A stretch of 64,000 nt of DNA from Dehalogenimonas sp. 4OHTPN (GCF_040448695.1 NZ_CP159307.1:434001-498000); one strand, 5' to 3'. Positions 1 through 10,039 are shown, counted from the first letter of the stretch. A program made the numbers and translations. The notes: generated from the letters alone by a model not told the origin.

Positions 1-1
1 C

Positions 2-145
2 CTAGTACATCTAATCAGCAGCATCGGACGCATCGACCACATAAGAAGCTCGATAAAAGCTGTCCGGGAGTCTTTGCCTAATGGCGCCGTAGCAGAAGAA
101 CAACACCGGATCAAATGCGGCGACCAGCTCGCCCTGGTGGCTTGA
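2..145 (+). CDS. C-terminal end of an unidentified protein (5' truncated)
   Basis: An open frame enters from the left edge and runs 47 codons to a TGA at 143-145. The residues end in ...CGDQLALVA. No start is present, so this is the tail of a gene that begins outside the window. I do not recognise the family. A clear intrinsic terminator follows 18 bases later, which supports it being a genuine gene end. Confidence 0.55.
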   Translation, partial: LVHLISSIGRIDHIRSSIKAVRESLPNGAVAEEQHRIKCGDQLALVA

Positions 146-163
146 ATCCGGACATTCTTATTC

Positions 164-200
164 AAAAGGGGAGTTGGTGCTCGCACAACTCCCCTTTTTT
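164..200 (+). terminator. Rho-independent terminator
   Basis: A perfect 13-bp stem (164-176 with 186-198) has a 9-nt loop. It starts in A-run/GGGG and ends CCCC then six T. It terminates the truncated gene at the left edge and insulates the operon that begins at 389. Confidence 0.9.
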
Positions 201-310
201 GGTAACAATTAGTCTGAGATATTTGCCGCCTCGTGGTCCGTAGACATATTACTTAACCTCGACACGGAAACCTTGTGATGTCATTACTGAAAGTGCGATA
301 AACGCCATGA

Positions 311-339
311 TTGCTTAGGGTGCCGGGTTGGTCTACAAT
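311..339 (+). promoter_or_regulatory. Sigma-70-like promoter of the putative defence operon
   Basis: TTGCTT (311-316) and TACAAT (334-339) are separated by 17 nt, about 50 bases before the ATG at 389. Only sequence resemblance supports it. Confidence 0.5.
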
Positions 340-388
340 GGGCGCTAATTGCCGAGACGTAATACCGACTGAATAGGAATCAGGGAAG

Positions 389-3300
389 ATGCCGCGAATC
401 TTCGACAACATCGAGCAAAGCCTTCTACCCGCGATAAAAGAGACTCTCGCTGTATCAGAAAAAGCCGACTTTTGTGTCGGCTTTTTCAATCTGCGTGGCT
501 GGAGCAAGATCCAAGATGGAATCGACACTTGGGAAGGCGGTGAGGGACATTGCTGCAGGCTGCTAATTGGAATGCAGAAACTCGCCGATGACGAACTCGC
601 AGAGTCATTAAGCATTTCACAATCCGGAAAAACCGTCGATGCCCCTTCATTGAAACGCCTTCAACGGCAGTTAGCCGATAGTTTCCGGAAACAGCTGATC
701 ATGGGAGCCCCGAACAATCACGATGAACAATCGCTACGAAGGTTAGTCACCCACTTAAAGAAAAAACAACTGTCGGTGAAATTGTTTTTAAAGCACCCTT
801 TACATGCCAAACTTTATCTCCTTCACCGCCATGATCTTAACAATCCGATCACCGGTTTCCTCGGAAGCAGCAACCTCACTCTCGCGGGGTTAGCCAATCA
901 AGGGGAATTAAACGTTGATGTCCTTGAGCATGATGCCTGCAACAAATTAGCCAAATGGTTCAACGATCGTTGGAACGACAATTGGTGCTTCGACATTACC
1001 GAAGAACTTATCGATATCATCGAGAACAGTTGGGCAAGACCGGAGCCACTGCCACCTTTCTACGTGTACCTCAAAATGGCATATCATCTAGCCCAGGAGG
1101 CCCGCTCAGGCTTGGACGAATTCAAGCTACCGGCCATTTTCCAAGGGCGCCTTCTTGCCTTCCAGACAAACGCGGTAAAAATCGCAGCCCACCACATTAA
1201 TAAGCGCGGCGGTGTGTTAATCGGCGATGTTGTCGGCCTGGGTAAAACCCTTATGGCCAGCGCCGTGGCGAAGCTCCTGGAAGATGACCTTAATCTTGAA
1301 ACCTTGATCATCTGCCCAAAAAACTTAGTCAAGATGTGGCAGGGTTATGTCCATCACTACCAACTCAGAGCGAAGGTGTTATCGGTTAGTAGGGTAATGA
1401 ACGACCTTCCCGAAGAGCGGCGGTATCGCATCGTGGTCATCGATGAAAGCCAGAACTTGAGAAACCGCGAGGGGAAAAAGTACCGGGTAATCCAGGAATA
1501 CATCAAACGTAACGACAGCAAGTGCATCCTACTGTCTGCGACTCCTTACAACAAGACCTATCTTGATCTGGCTTCACAACTTCAATTATTCGTGCCGCCC
1601 GATGTTGACTTGGGCATTCGCCCTGAGCGATACATTAAAGACATTGGAGAAGTTGAGTTCATCCGCCGTCATCAAGCGCTCATAAGATCGCTGGCTGCCT
1701 TCGAAAAGAGCGAATACGCGGATGACTGGCGCGACCTTATGCGTCTTTACATGGTCCGTCGCACCCGGACTTTCATCAAAGAGAACTACGCTTACACCGA
1801 CGAATCCACTGGCCGGAAATACCTGGTTTTTGAAGATGGCCGCCGATACTATTTCCCTGATCGAATCCCAAAGAAGGTCCAATTCAGGTTCAACGAGAAC
1901 GATGCGAAAGATCCCTATGCTCGTCTTTACTCCGATAAAGTTGTCGCCATTATCAATCATCTCTCACTTCCACGTTATGGGCTAGGAAACTATATCTCAA
2001 GTAATGCGCAGGCTTCTGCAAGCCGCGACGAGGCCAAACAGTTAGACAACCTTTGCAAAGCCGGCAAACGGCTCATGGGGTTTTGCCGCACCAACCTCTT
2101 CAAGCGTCTTGAAAGTAGCGGGCAATCGTTTCTTCTATCATTAGACCGGCATATCATCCGTAATTTTGTTTATTCTTACGCCATCGAACACAACCTGCCA
2201 CTACCAATCGGCATTCAGGGCGCAGAGCTACTAATGGAGAGTGTAAACGACGAGGAACCGGACATCGCAAACGAGGCTCAAACCGCTTTCGATTTTGAAG
2301 AGGACGGCGATAGCGCCGAGAACGAGCAGGTTCAAGAAGAAAGGTATCATCCCTATTCCGAGGAGTGGTACGTGGCCACAGCGAAGGCTGTCTACGAAGT
2401 ATATAGGCATTCGAAGCAGAAACGATTCAAATGGCTAAAGCCAGCCCTGTTCACCAATTCGCTTAAACAGGAACTCCTGACCGATTCCCGATCCCTGATC
2501 GCTCTCATGCAGGAGTTTGGCGAATGGAACCCCGACCGAGACACCAAGCTTTCGTCTTTGATCAAATTAGTCGGAGTCGACCATCCACAAGAAAAGGTTC
2601 TAATATTCACCCAGTTTGCTGATACGGTCCGATATTTGTCCCAGGAGCTAAAGAGAAACGGCATTGGTCAACTCGTCGGTGTTACAGGTCAGTCGGAAGA
2701 CCCCACTGAACTTGCTTGGCGTTTTTCACCTGTCAGCAATGAAAAACCCGTTAAGCCTTCCGATGAGCTTCGAGTCCTAATTGCCACCGATGTTCTCTCT
2801 GAAGGCCAGAACCTTCAGGATTCGGCGATCGTAGTCAATTACGACCTGCCTTGGGCGTTAGTCCGCCTGATACAACGCGTCGGCCGTGTCGACCGCATTG
2901 GACAGAAAGCTGAGGAGATCCGTTGTTATTCGTTCCTTCCTGCAGATGGACTTGAAAGGATTATTCGTTTACGAGCAAAGGTGAAGCAGCGGCTTCAAGA
3001 GAACAGCGAAGTAGTCGGTTCCGACGAACTCTTCTTCGAGGATGATTTCAACCAGAAGACTCTACAACATTTCTACACAGAAAAGTCTGGGATACTTGAT
3101 GCAGAGCCGGACACCGAAGTTGACTTGTCATCCTACGCCTATCAAATATGGCACAACGCTACCAGAGACAACGTGGAGCTGGCTAAAAAAGTGAAAGCCC
3201 TGCCTGATGTCGTATTTGCCACAAAAAAACATGTCGGAAGTACTCGTTCACCGGAAGGGGTTTTGGTCTACGCCAAGACTGCAGAAGGGAATGACTCGCT

Positions 3301-3796
3301 AGTATGGGTCAATAAAAAGGGCGAAAGTGTAACACAATCGCAAGTCGCCATCCTTAAAGCCGCAGAGTGTGAATTGGCAACTCCAGCGCAACAACGCTAT
3401 GAAAGTCACCACGAGTTGGTACTCCGAGGCCTGGAGCATATCTTTGAGCAGGACAAGGCTACCGGAGGACAACTCGGCCGCCCGTCGGGAGCCCGGTACA
3501 GGACCTACGAGCGTCTGAAAACCTATTACGGTGACCTGAAAAAGAACAAGCCGCTGTTTGCTACCGATGATTTATCACGAACAATCGATGACATCTACAA
3601 ATATCCCCTGCGCCCAATAGCTACAGATGCTCTGAACCGGCAGTTGAAAACGGGCGTTTCTGAAGAAACCTTTGCTAACATGGTGATTGACCTACGCAAA
3701 GAAGGCCGTCTCAGTCTTAAAGAGGAAGAAATCGAGACACAGGAACCTCGCATCATCTGCTCTTTGGGTTTATTTACTGAAGGATCGGGAGAGTAA
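389..3796 (+). CDS. PLD-like nuclease / SNF2-family helicase fusion
   Basis: This 1135-residue protein probably couples nucleic-acid cleavage to ATP-driven DNA translocation. The N-terminal domain has a phospholipase-D-like signature (HAK near residue 138, GSSN near 160); the usual Asp after HxK is not at the canonical spacing. A superfamily-2 helicase follows: GDVVGLGKT near 278 (motif I), DESQ near 351 (motif II), SATP near 383 (motif III), then the C-terminal lobe with ATDVLSEG near 800 and RVGRVDRIGQ near 830 (motif VI). The ATG at 389 has AGGGAAG just upstream. The next gene starts 2 nt after the stop, so the two are co-transcribed. PLD-SNF2 proteins beside adenine methyltransferases are typical of restriction-like islands (related in idea to DISARM drmD/drmC); that role is inferred here. 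Confidence 0.85.
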   Translation: MPRIFDNIEQSLLPAIKETLAVSEKADFCVGFFNLRGWSKIQDGIDTWEGGEGHCCRLLIGMQKLADDELAESLSISQSGKTVDAPSLKRLQRQLADSFRKQLIMGAPNNHDEQSLRRLVTHLKKKQLSVKLFLKHPLHAKLYLLHRHDLNNPITGFLGSSNLTLAGLANQGELNVDVLEHDACNKLAKWFNDRWNDNWCFDITEELIDIIENSWARPEPLPPFYVYLKMAYHLAQEARSGLDEFKLPAIFQGRLLAFQTNAVKIAAHHINKRGGVLIGDVVGLGKTLMASAVAKLLEDDLNLETLIICPKNLVKMWQGYVHHYQLRAKVLSVSRVMNDLPEERRYRIVVIDESQNLRNREGKKYRVIQEYIKRNDSKCILLSATPYNKTYLDLASQLQLFVPPDVDLGIRPERYIKDIGEVEFIRRHQALIRSLAAFEKSEYADDWRDLMRLYMVRRTRTFIKENYAYTDESTGRKYLVFEDGRRYYFPDRIPKKVQFRFNENDAKDPYARLYSDKVVAIINHLSLPRYGLGNYISSNAQASASRDEAKQLDNLCKAGKRLMGFCRTNLFKRLESSGQSFLLSLDRHIIRNFVYSYAIEHNLPLPIGIQGAELLMESVNDEEPDIANEAQTAFDFEEDGDSAENEQVQEERYHPYSEEWYVATAKAVYEVYRHSKQKRFKWLKPALFTNSLKQELLTDSRSLIALMQEFGEWNPDRDTKLSSLIKLVGVDHPQEKVLIFTQFADTVRYLSQELKRNGIGQLVGVTGQSEDPTELAWRFSPVSNEKPVKPSDELRVLIATDVLSEGQNLQDSAIVVNYDLPWALVRLIQRVGRVDRIGQKAEEIRCYSFLPADGLERIIRLRAKVKQRLQENSEVVGSDELFFEDDFNQKTLQHFYTEKSGILDAEPDTEVDLSSYAYQIWHNATRDNVELAKKVKALPDVVFATKKHVGSTRSPEGVLVYAKTAEGNDSLVWVNKKGESVTQSQVAILKAAECELATPAQQRYESHHELVLRGLEHIFEQDKATGGQLGRPSGARYRTYERLKTYYGDLKKNKPLFATDDLSRTIDDIYKYPLRPIATDALNRQLKTGVSEETFANMVIDLRKEGRLSLKEEEIETQEPRIICSLGLFTEGSGE

Positions 3797-3798
3797 AA

Positions 3799-6700
3799 AT
3801 GGGTTTAAATCTAAATCACGCTCGCGATCTTTTGCAGGATTTCGATTTTCCCAGGTTGTTTATCGAAGAGCTTGGATGGGCCAACCCTTCCAGCCGGCAA
3901 GCAATCTCTATGGATTATCAAGGAGAGCCTTTCTCGCGCAGGCAGATTGCACAACTGGCAGGTGTCGCCGTTTTTGAGATAACTGCGCCCAATGGAAGAA
4001 TCCCGGATGGTAAAACCCAGGCGGCTTTGCACAAACAGGTATCCGCCCACCACCATGAGAATCTTTTGATTTTTATCGATGGTCAGCGTACCCAGAGCCT
4101 ATGGTATTGGGTAAAGCGAGATGGCAAACATCTATTCCCTCGATTTCACCTTTACGTGAAAGGCCAGCCCGGCGACCTGTTCCTGAGTAATTTAAACAGC
4201 ATGGTTGTGGATATTTCCGAGCTCGACGATCATGGTGATATCGGCGTCGTAGAGATTGTCACCAGGTTGAAGAAAGCGCTTGACGTTGAGCGCGTGACCA
4301 AGAAATTCTACGTCGAATTCGATTCCCAACGCCTGGAATTCACAGACCTCATTCAAGGCATTGACGATGAGCGCGACCGGCACTGGTACGCCTCGGTTCT
4401 GCTCAACCGCTTGATGTTCATTTACTTCCTTCAGCGCAAGTCTTTCATAGACAACGGGAACACCGTGTACCTGCAGCAGCATCTCGCGGCTAGTCAGGCT
4501 CGCGGTACAAACCTTTATTACACCCAATTTCTCAAAGTCCTCTTTTTCGAGGGCTTCGCGAAGCCCGAAGACAAGCGCACTCATGAGGCAAAAGCGCTGC
4601 TCGGCAAAGTGCGTTATCTAAATGGCGGTTTGTTTCTTCCTCACAACGTTGAGGAAAATTTGAAATATCATATCGACGTCCCAGATGTGGCATTCGAGAA
4701 CCTGTTTAATCTCTTTGCTTCCTACAGCTGGAACCTGAATGACACTCCCAGCGGCAACGACAAAGAGATTAATCCCGATGTTCTGGGTTATATTTTTGAA
4801 AAGTACATCAACCAGAAAGCCTTCGGGGCATACTACACGCGCACCGAAATTACCGAATATCTGTGCGAGCAAACGGTTTACCGGCTGGTCCTTGAGCAAG
4901 TAAATACTGCTGGTATTCCAGGCGTCCTACCATACAGGAGGTTCGAAAGCGTCCCTAGCTTACTGATGGGTCTAGACGCTCCATTATGCCGGCAATTGTT
5001 GTTTGATGTGCTGCCGAAACTCAAGCTTCTCGACCCGGCTTGCGGCTCGGGAGCTTTCCTGGTTGCCGCCATGAAGACGTTAATAAATCTCTATACCGGT
5101 ATTATTGGCCGTATTGAATTCTTGGGCGACAAAACTTTGACCGAATGGCTGGCGAAAACGCGCTTGGCCCATCCCAGTTTGGCTTATTTCATCAAGCGAA
5201 GCATCATCACTGATAATCTGTTCGGTGTGGACATCATGGATGAAGCTACGGAAATCGCCCGCTTGCGCCTGTTCCTGGCTCTGGTGGCTTCCGTTGAAAC
5301 CGCTGACCATCTAGAGCCGCTGCCCAATATCGACTTCAATGTACTGCCCGGCAATTCCTTGATCGGTTTGCTTAGGATCGACGAAAAAGCCTTCGATAGT
5401 CAGGTCAAGCAAGGGCATATGTTCCAGAAAAGCTATCATCAACTGGTTGAGGAAAAGCGTCGCCAGTTGGACATATATCGCCACACCACGAAATACTCGA
5501 AGGACCTTCAATCCCTTCGTGACGCAATCAATGAAAGCCGTCGTGACGCGTATAAGTCCCTCAATGACCTGGAATTGAACGAGTTCGGACGGCTGGGTAT
5601 CAAGTATGAGCAGGCTATTTGGGACGCCAAAACCAAATCCGAGGGCAAGCCAATAAAGCGAGCGGTTCGTATGCCCGATATCGAGGAACTGCATCCTTTC
5701 CATTGGGGTTATGAGTTCGATGAGGTGATGAATACCCGCGGTGGTTTTGATGCCATCATCACAAATCCGCCCTGGGAGATTTTCAAACCCAACGCCAAGG
5801 AGTTTTTCGAGGAATATTCAGACTTGGTCACTAAAAAGAAGATGACCATCAAGGAGTTCGAGAAGGAGCAGGCCAAATTGCTGCAGGATCCGGATATTCG
5901 ATCCGCTTGGCTGAAATACCTCAGCGGTTTTCCGCACGTCAGTGCTTTCTATCGTTCGGCGGAGCAGTTTAAGAATCAGATCAGCATCGTGGACGGCAAG
6001 AAAACCGGAACAGACATCAACCTATATAAGCTTTTCGTAGAGCAGTGCTTTAATCTACTTCGAAAGGGTGGATACTGCGGTATCGTTATCCCGAGCGGCA
6101 TATATACTGACTTGGGGACGAAACAACTGCGCGAAATGCTCTTTGGACAGACTTCGGTGACTGGTTTGTTTGGTTTTGAAAACCGAAAAGAAATATTCGA
6201 AGGGGTTCATCGGAGCTTTAAGTTCGTAGTTTTGACCTTCGAAAAAGGAAACACTACGTCAAGTTTTCCGGCAGCATTCATGCGTCACGATGTCGAAGAG
6301 CTTGAGCGTTTTCCTCAGGAGAATGGGATAGAAATTTCTGTTGGTCTCATCCGTCGTCTCTCACCCGATTCCTTGTCCGTTATGGAATTTAAAAGCGAGA
6401 TGGATGTACGTATTGCGGAAAAAATGCTCAAATTTCCATTAATTGGCGAGGAAATTCCTGGCAAATTGAACTTGAAGCTGAGTGCTGAATTCCACATGAC
6501 AAACGATAGTTATTTGTTTAAGACCCAAAAGAGGGCAAAATGTCTTACGTTATTTGAGGGAAAAATGATGTGGCAATTCGAGCATCAACTCGAAGAACCA
6601 CGTTATTGGGTCGACGAAAATGAGGGTCGCATTGCCATTCTTGGAAAAAACAAAGATTATGGTCAGAGCCTAGATTATCAACAATACAGGCTCGCGTATC

Positions 6701-7722
6701 GGTCAATTGCGTCAAGTACGAATGAACGATCTTTCGTATGCACGATCATTCCAAGAAACGTTTTCGCAGGTCATTCTCTAAATGTATCGAGGAATAACCT
6801 CAGTTCTACTCAGTTGTTGTATGCGGCAGCACTGCTCAATAGCTTTGTTTTCGATTACTCAATACGGCAGAAAATCTCTGCCAACCTAACCCTATTTTTT
6901 ATCTATCAATCATCCATGCCTCGGATACCCGAAGCCGACCCCGCTTATGTGGCTGTAGTGAAATTGGCAGCTCAGTTGACCTGTACAACGCCCGAATTCG
7001 ATGAATTAGCAAAAGAAGCCGGTTTAAAAGGGTATCAGGATGGCGTAACCGAGCCCAATAAGCGTGCAAAGATACGCTCTGAACTCGATGCCATGATAGC
7101 CCGCCTTTACGATTTAACCGAGGAAGAATTTGCTCACGTTCTTTCCACATTCCCACTAGTGCCAGAAAAAACTAGGAAAGCTGCTTTGGAGGCTTATAAA
7201 GCGCTTATCCCGAAATCCGCTGATGTTCAGTTGGTTGCCGAAATTGTCGCCGATGAAAACCTTCATCTAGAACACAAGTCTTCGGCTCGTTGGGACCTGA
7301 AACAAAATCGCATCAACAAAGAATTAGAACATGAAATTGTAAAAACGTGTGCGGCATTTATGAATTCTGAGGGAGGGGTTTTATTTGTAGGCGTCAATGA
7401 CCAACACGAGGTCTTAGGATTGGATGCAGACTACAGGACGCTTAACAAACCTAATCGCGATGGCTTTCAAAACTGGTTGATGACACTATTATTAAACGAT
7501 TTTGGGAAAGAAGCTGCCCCGTTAATACAGTGTAGTTTCCCGGTTTCTCAAGATAAGGAAATATGCCGAGTGATGGCAAATCCATCTCCCAAGCCAGTAT
7601 ATGTTAAAAAGGATAGTGCAGAACATTTATATATCAGGGTCGGCAATTCCACACGTTTATTGACTACCAGAGAGGCTGTCGAATACTGCAGGCAACATTG
7701 GTCAAAACTCATGGTTCAATAA
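3799..7722 (+). CDS. Eco57I-like N6-adenine methyltransferase fused to an AlbA_2 (Schlafen) domain
   Basis: This 1307-residue protein has a class I N6-adenine methyltransferase core. DPACGSGAF near residue 412 is the SAM-binding motif and NPPW at about 655-658 is the catalytic motif; both match type IIG/Eco57I-like and BREX PglX-like enzymes. The C-terminal target-recognition part is followed from about residue 1150 by a segment with the AlbA_2/Schlafen signature (LEHKSS...NSEGGVLFVGV and IRVGNSTRLL). AlbA_2 domains occur in RNases and regulators. No PD-(D/E)XK endonuclease motif is obvious in the N-terminal 350 residues, so cleavage may come from the upstream PLD-helicase. It starts 2 nt after the helicase stop and lies 21 nt before the next gene. 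A methyltransferase plus AlbA_2 in one chain is the notable feature. Confidence 0.85.
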   Translation: MGLNLNHARDLLQDFDFPRLFIEELGWANPSSRQAISMDYQGEPFSRRQIAQLAGVAVFEITAPNGRIPDGKTQAALHKQVSAHHHENLLIFIDGQRTQSLWYWVKRDGKHLFPRFHLYVKGQPGDLFLSNLNSMVVDISELDDHGDIGVVEIVTRLKKALDVERVTKKFYVEFDSQRLEFTDLIQGIDDERDRHWYASVLLNRLMFIYFLQRKSFIDNGNTVYLQQHLAASQARGTNLYYTQFLKVLFFEGFAKPEDKRTHEAKALLGKVRYLNGGLFLPHNVEENLKYHIDVPDVAFENLFNLFASYSWNLNDTPSGNDKEINPDVLGYIFEKYINQKAFGAYYTRTEITEYLCEQTVYRLVLEQVNTAGIPGVLPYRRFESVPSLLMGLDAPLCRQLLFDVLPKLKLLDPACGSGAFLVAAMKTLINLYTGIIGRIEFLGDKTLTEWLAKTRLAHPSLAYFIKRSIITDNLFGVDIMDEATEIARLRLFLALVASVETADHLEPLPNIDFNVLPGNSLIGLLRIDEKAFDSQVKQGHMFQKSYHQLVEEKRRQLDIYRHTTKYSKDLQSLRDAINESRRDAYKSLNDLELNEFGRLGIKYEQAIWDAKTKSEGKPIKRAVRMPDIEELHPFHWGYEFDEVMNTRGGFDAIITNPPWEIFKPNAKEFFEEYSDLVTKKKMTIKEFEKEQAKLLQDPDIRSAWLKYLSGFPHVSAFYRSAEQFKNQISIVDGKKTGTDINLYKLFVEQCFNLLRKGGYCGIVIPSGIYTDLGTKQLREMLFGQTSVTGLFGFENRKEIFEGVHRSFKFVVLTFEKGNTTSSFPAAFMRHDVEELERFPQENGIEISVGLIRRLSPDSLSVMEFKSEMDVRIAEKMLKFPLIGEEIPGKLNLKLSAEFHMTNDSYLFKTQKRAKCLTLFEGKMMWQFEHQLEEPRYWVDENEGRIAILGKNKDYGQSLDYQQYRLAYRSIASSTNERSFVCTIIPRNVFAGHSLNVSRNNLSSTQLLYAAALLNSFVFDYSIRQKISANLTLFFIYQSSMPRIPEADPAYVAVVKLAAQLTCTTPEFDELAKEAGLKGYQDGVTEPNKRAKIRSELDAMIARLYDLTEEEFAHVLSTFPLVPEKTRKAALEAYKALIPKSADVQLVAEIVADENLHLEHKSSARWDLKQNRINKELEHEIVKTCAAFMNSEGGVLFVGVNDQHEVLGLDADYRTLNKPNRDGFQNWLMTLLLNDFGKEAAPLIQCSFPVSQDKEICRVMANPSPKPVYVKKDSAEHLYIRVGNSTRLLTTREAVEYCRQHWSKLMVQ

Positions 7723-7743
7723 TTAAACAATGAGGGGCTGAAC

Positions 7744-9048
7744 ATGGGACTTGAGTTCGAACAAGATGCCATATGTCTCAGTGGACTTACTGGTTCTAAA
7801 TTGAAATGTGAAGTACTTGGGCAATATTACCCTTTTTGGTGGGGAATAACCTCTGGCGGTCCAGCCGTCGGTCACAAATACTTGACAGGGATTGTCGAGC
7901 TCGATGCAGCAACCGGTGAAGTTTTTATCGAAGATACTGGCGAGACTGTATTAGGATCGTCTGGCCACGCACTCGCACTCAAAGCCTCAAATGCCAATGC
8001 ATATAATCTCAAAATTGTGCTTGTTGAGAAGAATCCCATATGTTTCGATCATTTAAAGAAAGTGATTCAACGACGTTGGAAATCGATAAATACCAACGCA
8101 GCTGAAGGATCGATTTCGTCGAACGGTACCGGAGTCTATCTGCTCAACAAATCTTTGGATGATGCTCTTCAAGATATCAGTCATATCAGCCTCGGCAATG
8201 CCCTATTCTTTTTCGATCCCTTGAGAAGCGCGGAGTATTCAACGATTGAACAAGTCGCCCGAGCCCGAATAGCTAGTTATTATAGAACTGGCACTGAAAT
8301 GATCGTGTTTCTTTTTACCTCCGACTGGTTCCTTGGTAGAGGTGATTTCAAAGGATTACCAACTGGATTGGATCCAAACCAGTGGTCAGATGCCGAACAA
8401 AAAGCTGTCTTGGAGGCAGACGCGCTTCTCGGCACCGTTCAATGGCGTAACCAGATCCTGAATGCCAACCCGATACATGAAAGAGAGCAGGCATTTGTCG
8501 AGTTCTACAGGCAACGACTACATAGGTGGTTTCGGTACGTATTGCCGATGCCGTTTAATCCTAAAACTAATCAAATCTTCCACTTGATTCTTTGTTCAAA
8601 TTATGAAGTTGGAGTAAGAGCTACCCGCGAATTTTATTGCAACGTTACAGGTAATCCCAAATATACACCTGACAACAAAACTGCCTTTGATAGGTTTCGG
8701 AAAGCCCATCCTGATTTGTTTATCGGCTTGAGTGGAACCAAGAGGCCTTCAGAATGGAAGATATTGTGGAGAATCATTACAGAACACGAAGAGGGAATTT
8801 GTGATAACCTGTGCAGTGATTTTTCCGACATTGGAGCCACACCCAACGATCGCCAGGGCATGCTGGAATGGCTGGAGCATGTTGGGTACATTCGTAAAAT
8901 ACCAAACAACAATGCTTGGGGGGCACTTGTTCCCTTATACCAGATAAATTGGCCGTATACTACGGACAGGCTTCAGGTCGATCCACCCGCTCAATTCAAG
9001 CCCATTTCCCTGAAACTATTATCGATGGAGGATATCAATATAAAGTGA
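7744..9048 (+). CDS. tcmP: TcmP-like three-Cys-motif partner protein
   Basis: This 434-residue protein resembles the three-Cys-motif partner family (TcmP), which has a degenerate methyltransferase-like N-terminal half. YLTGIVELDAATG sits where family members carry a YIDLFAG-type motif, GSSGHALAL follows, and FFFDPL near residue 155 matches the FxDPxG-type motif. The C-terminal half is winged-helix-like in feel but not assigned. The stop overlaps the GTG of the next gene by 4 nt (GTGA), and that product carries the matching three-Cys motif; this pairing is the strongest argument for the assignment. The biochemical role of the family is not established. Its place behind a helicase and methyltransferase suggests defence or nucleic-acid modification. 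Confidence 0.7.
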   Translation: MGLEFEQDAICLSGLTGSKLKCEVLGQYYPFWWGITSGGPAVGHKYLTGIVELDAATGEVFIEDTGETVLGSSGHALALKASNANAYNLKIVLVEKNPICFDHLKKVIQRRWKSINTNAAEGSISSNGTGVYLLNKSLDDALQDISHISLGNALFFFDPLRSAEYSTIEQVARARIASYYRTGTEMIVFLFTSDWFLGRGDFKGLPTGLDPNQWSDAEQKAVLEADALLGTVQWRNQILNANPIHEREQAFVEFYRQRLHRWFRYVLPMPFNPKTNQIFHLILCSNYEVGVRATREFYCNVTGNPKYTPDNKTAFDRFRKAHPDLFIGLSGTKRPSEWKILWRIITEHEEGICDNLCSDFSDIGATPNDRQGMLEWLEHVGYIRKIPNNNAWGALVPLYQINWPYTTDRLQVDPPAQFKPISLKLLSMEDINIK

Positions 9049-9860
9049 CAACAACTCAAATCACAAGTGCTCGCGAGATCACTTCCGGCACAAAAGAGTG
9101 GGCGGACTATAACGTCAATTGCGTAAAGGGTTGCCGACACGATTGCCGTTATTGCTACGCGAAGATAATGGCGAAACGATTCGGTAGGACTGATGAAGCA
9201 ACTTGGAAAGTGATGGTAGTCAACGATTGTGTAGTTGAAGGGAAATACAGGAAATTTCCTGGTCGGGTGATGTTTCCGAGCACCCACGATATCATCGATG
9301 ATCCAGAAATAAAAAATGCATGTTTCAAAGTAATCACCGAATTACTCAAGTCTGGGAATGACGTTCTTATCACCACTAAGCCGAGCCTGCCTGTAATCCA
9401 AGAAATCGTTACGAAATTCGCCGCATTTAGACCTCAACTACAATTCAGGTTCACTATAACATCAATTGAGAATGATCTCTTGTCCTTCTGGGAACCAGGT
9501 GCCCCAACATTTACAGAGAGGTTAACAGCATTAAAATGTGCTCATGACGCATCTTTTAGAACCAGCGTATCCGTCGAACCTTTTTTGGATCATGATCCTA
9601 GGGAATTAATTGATACTGTCCTTCCTTATGTTACCGAGTCCATCTGGGTGGGGCCAATGAACTACATAGCCCGGATGGGAGTTTCCGAATACGATGAACC
9701 ACAGTACGCCAGGATTCGGCAGATAATTGTGCGGGAGAACCTCCAGCGTATTTATGATGATTTGAAGGATATTCCCCACATTAGATTCAAAGATAGTATG
9801 CGGAATAGACTTAGCATTTCCCAAGGCGTTTCTCCTGTTGCGGAACTCGCCCGGGTATAG
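9045..9860 (+). CDS. Radical-SAM-like three-Cys-motif protein (phage Gp37/Gp68, DUF5131-like)
   Basis: This 271-residue protein has Cys residues at about 26, 30, 34 and 37. CxxxCxxC at 30/34/37, followed by YA, is the radical SAM 4Fe-4S signature, with an extra Cys before it as in the Gp37/Gp68 (DUF5131) family. I chose the GTG at 9045 because it overlaps the tcmP stop (GTGA); a frame from 8916 exists but would sit deep inside tcmP. Family members are found in phages and next to tcmP. Substrate and reaction are unknown. It is the last gene of the four-gene operon, since 179 bp without a gene follow. Confidence 0.75.
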   Translation: MTTTQITSAREITSGTKEWADYNVNCVKGCRHDCRYCYAKIMAKRFGRTDEATWKVMVVNDCVVEGKYRKFPGRVMFPSTHDIIDDPEIKNACFKVITELLKSGNDVLITTKPSLPVIQEIVTKFAAFRPQLQFRFTITSIENDLLSFWEPGAPTFTERLTALKCAHDASFRTSVSVEPFLDHDPRELIDTVLPYVTESIWVGPMNYIARMGVSEYDEPQYARIRQIIVRENLQRIYDDLKDIPHIRFKDSMRNRLSISQGVSPVAELARV

Positions 9861-10039
9861 CTAACCACGCTCGAAAACGTGCGAAGACGGTACGATCCAC
9901 CTATTATAACGCATCAAACTCGATCTCAAACACTGGAGTTCTGTCTGTCGTACACCGTAGCCCACCACCGAAGCTAACGTACGGCATCCTCTTTCTTGCC
10001 GGTAGATGACCGATTTCCCAGGACATAGCACTGGTTGAC

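Noticed and set aside
8916-9044. Longer N-terminus for the radical-SAM-like protein
   Set aside because: It would overlap tcmP by 133 nt, whereas GTG 9045 gives a tight 4-nt coupling and a normal family length.
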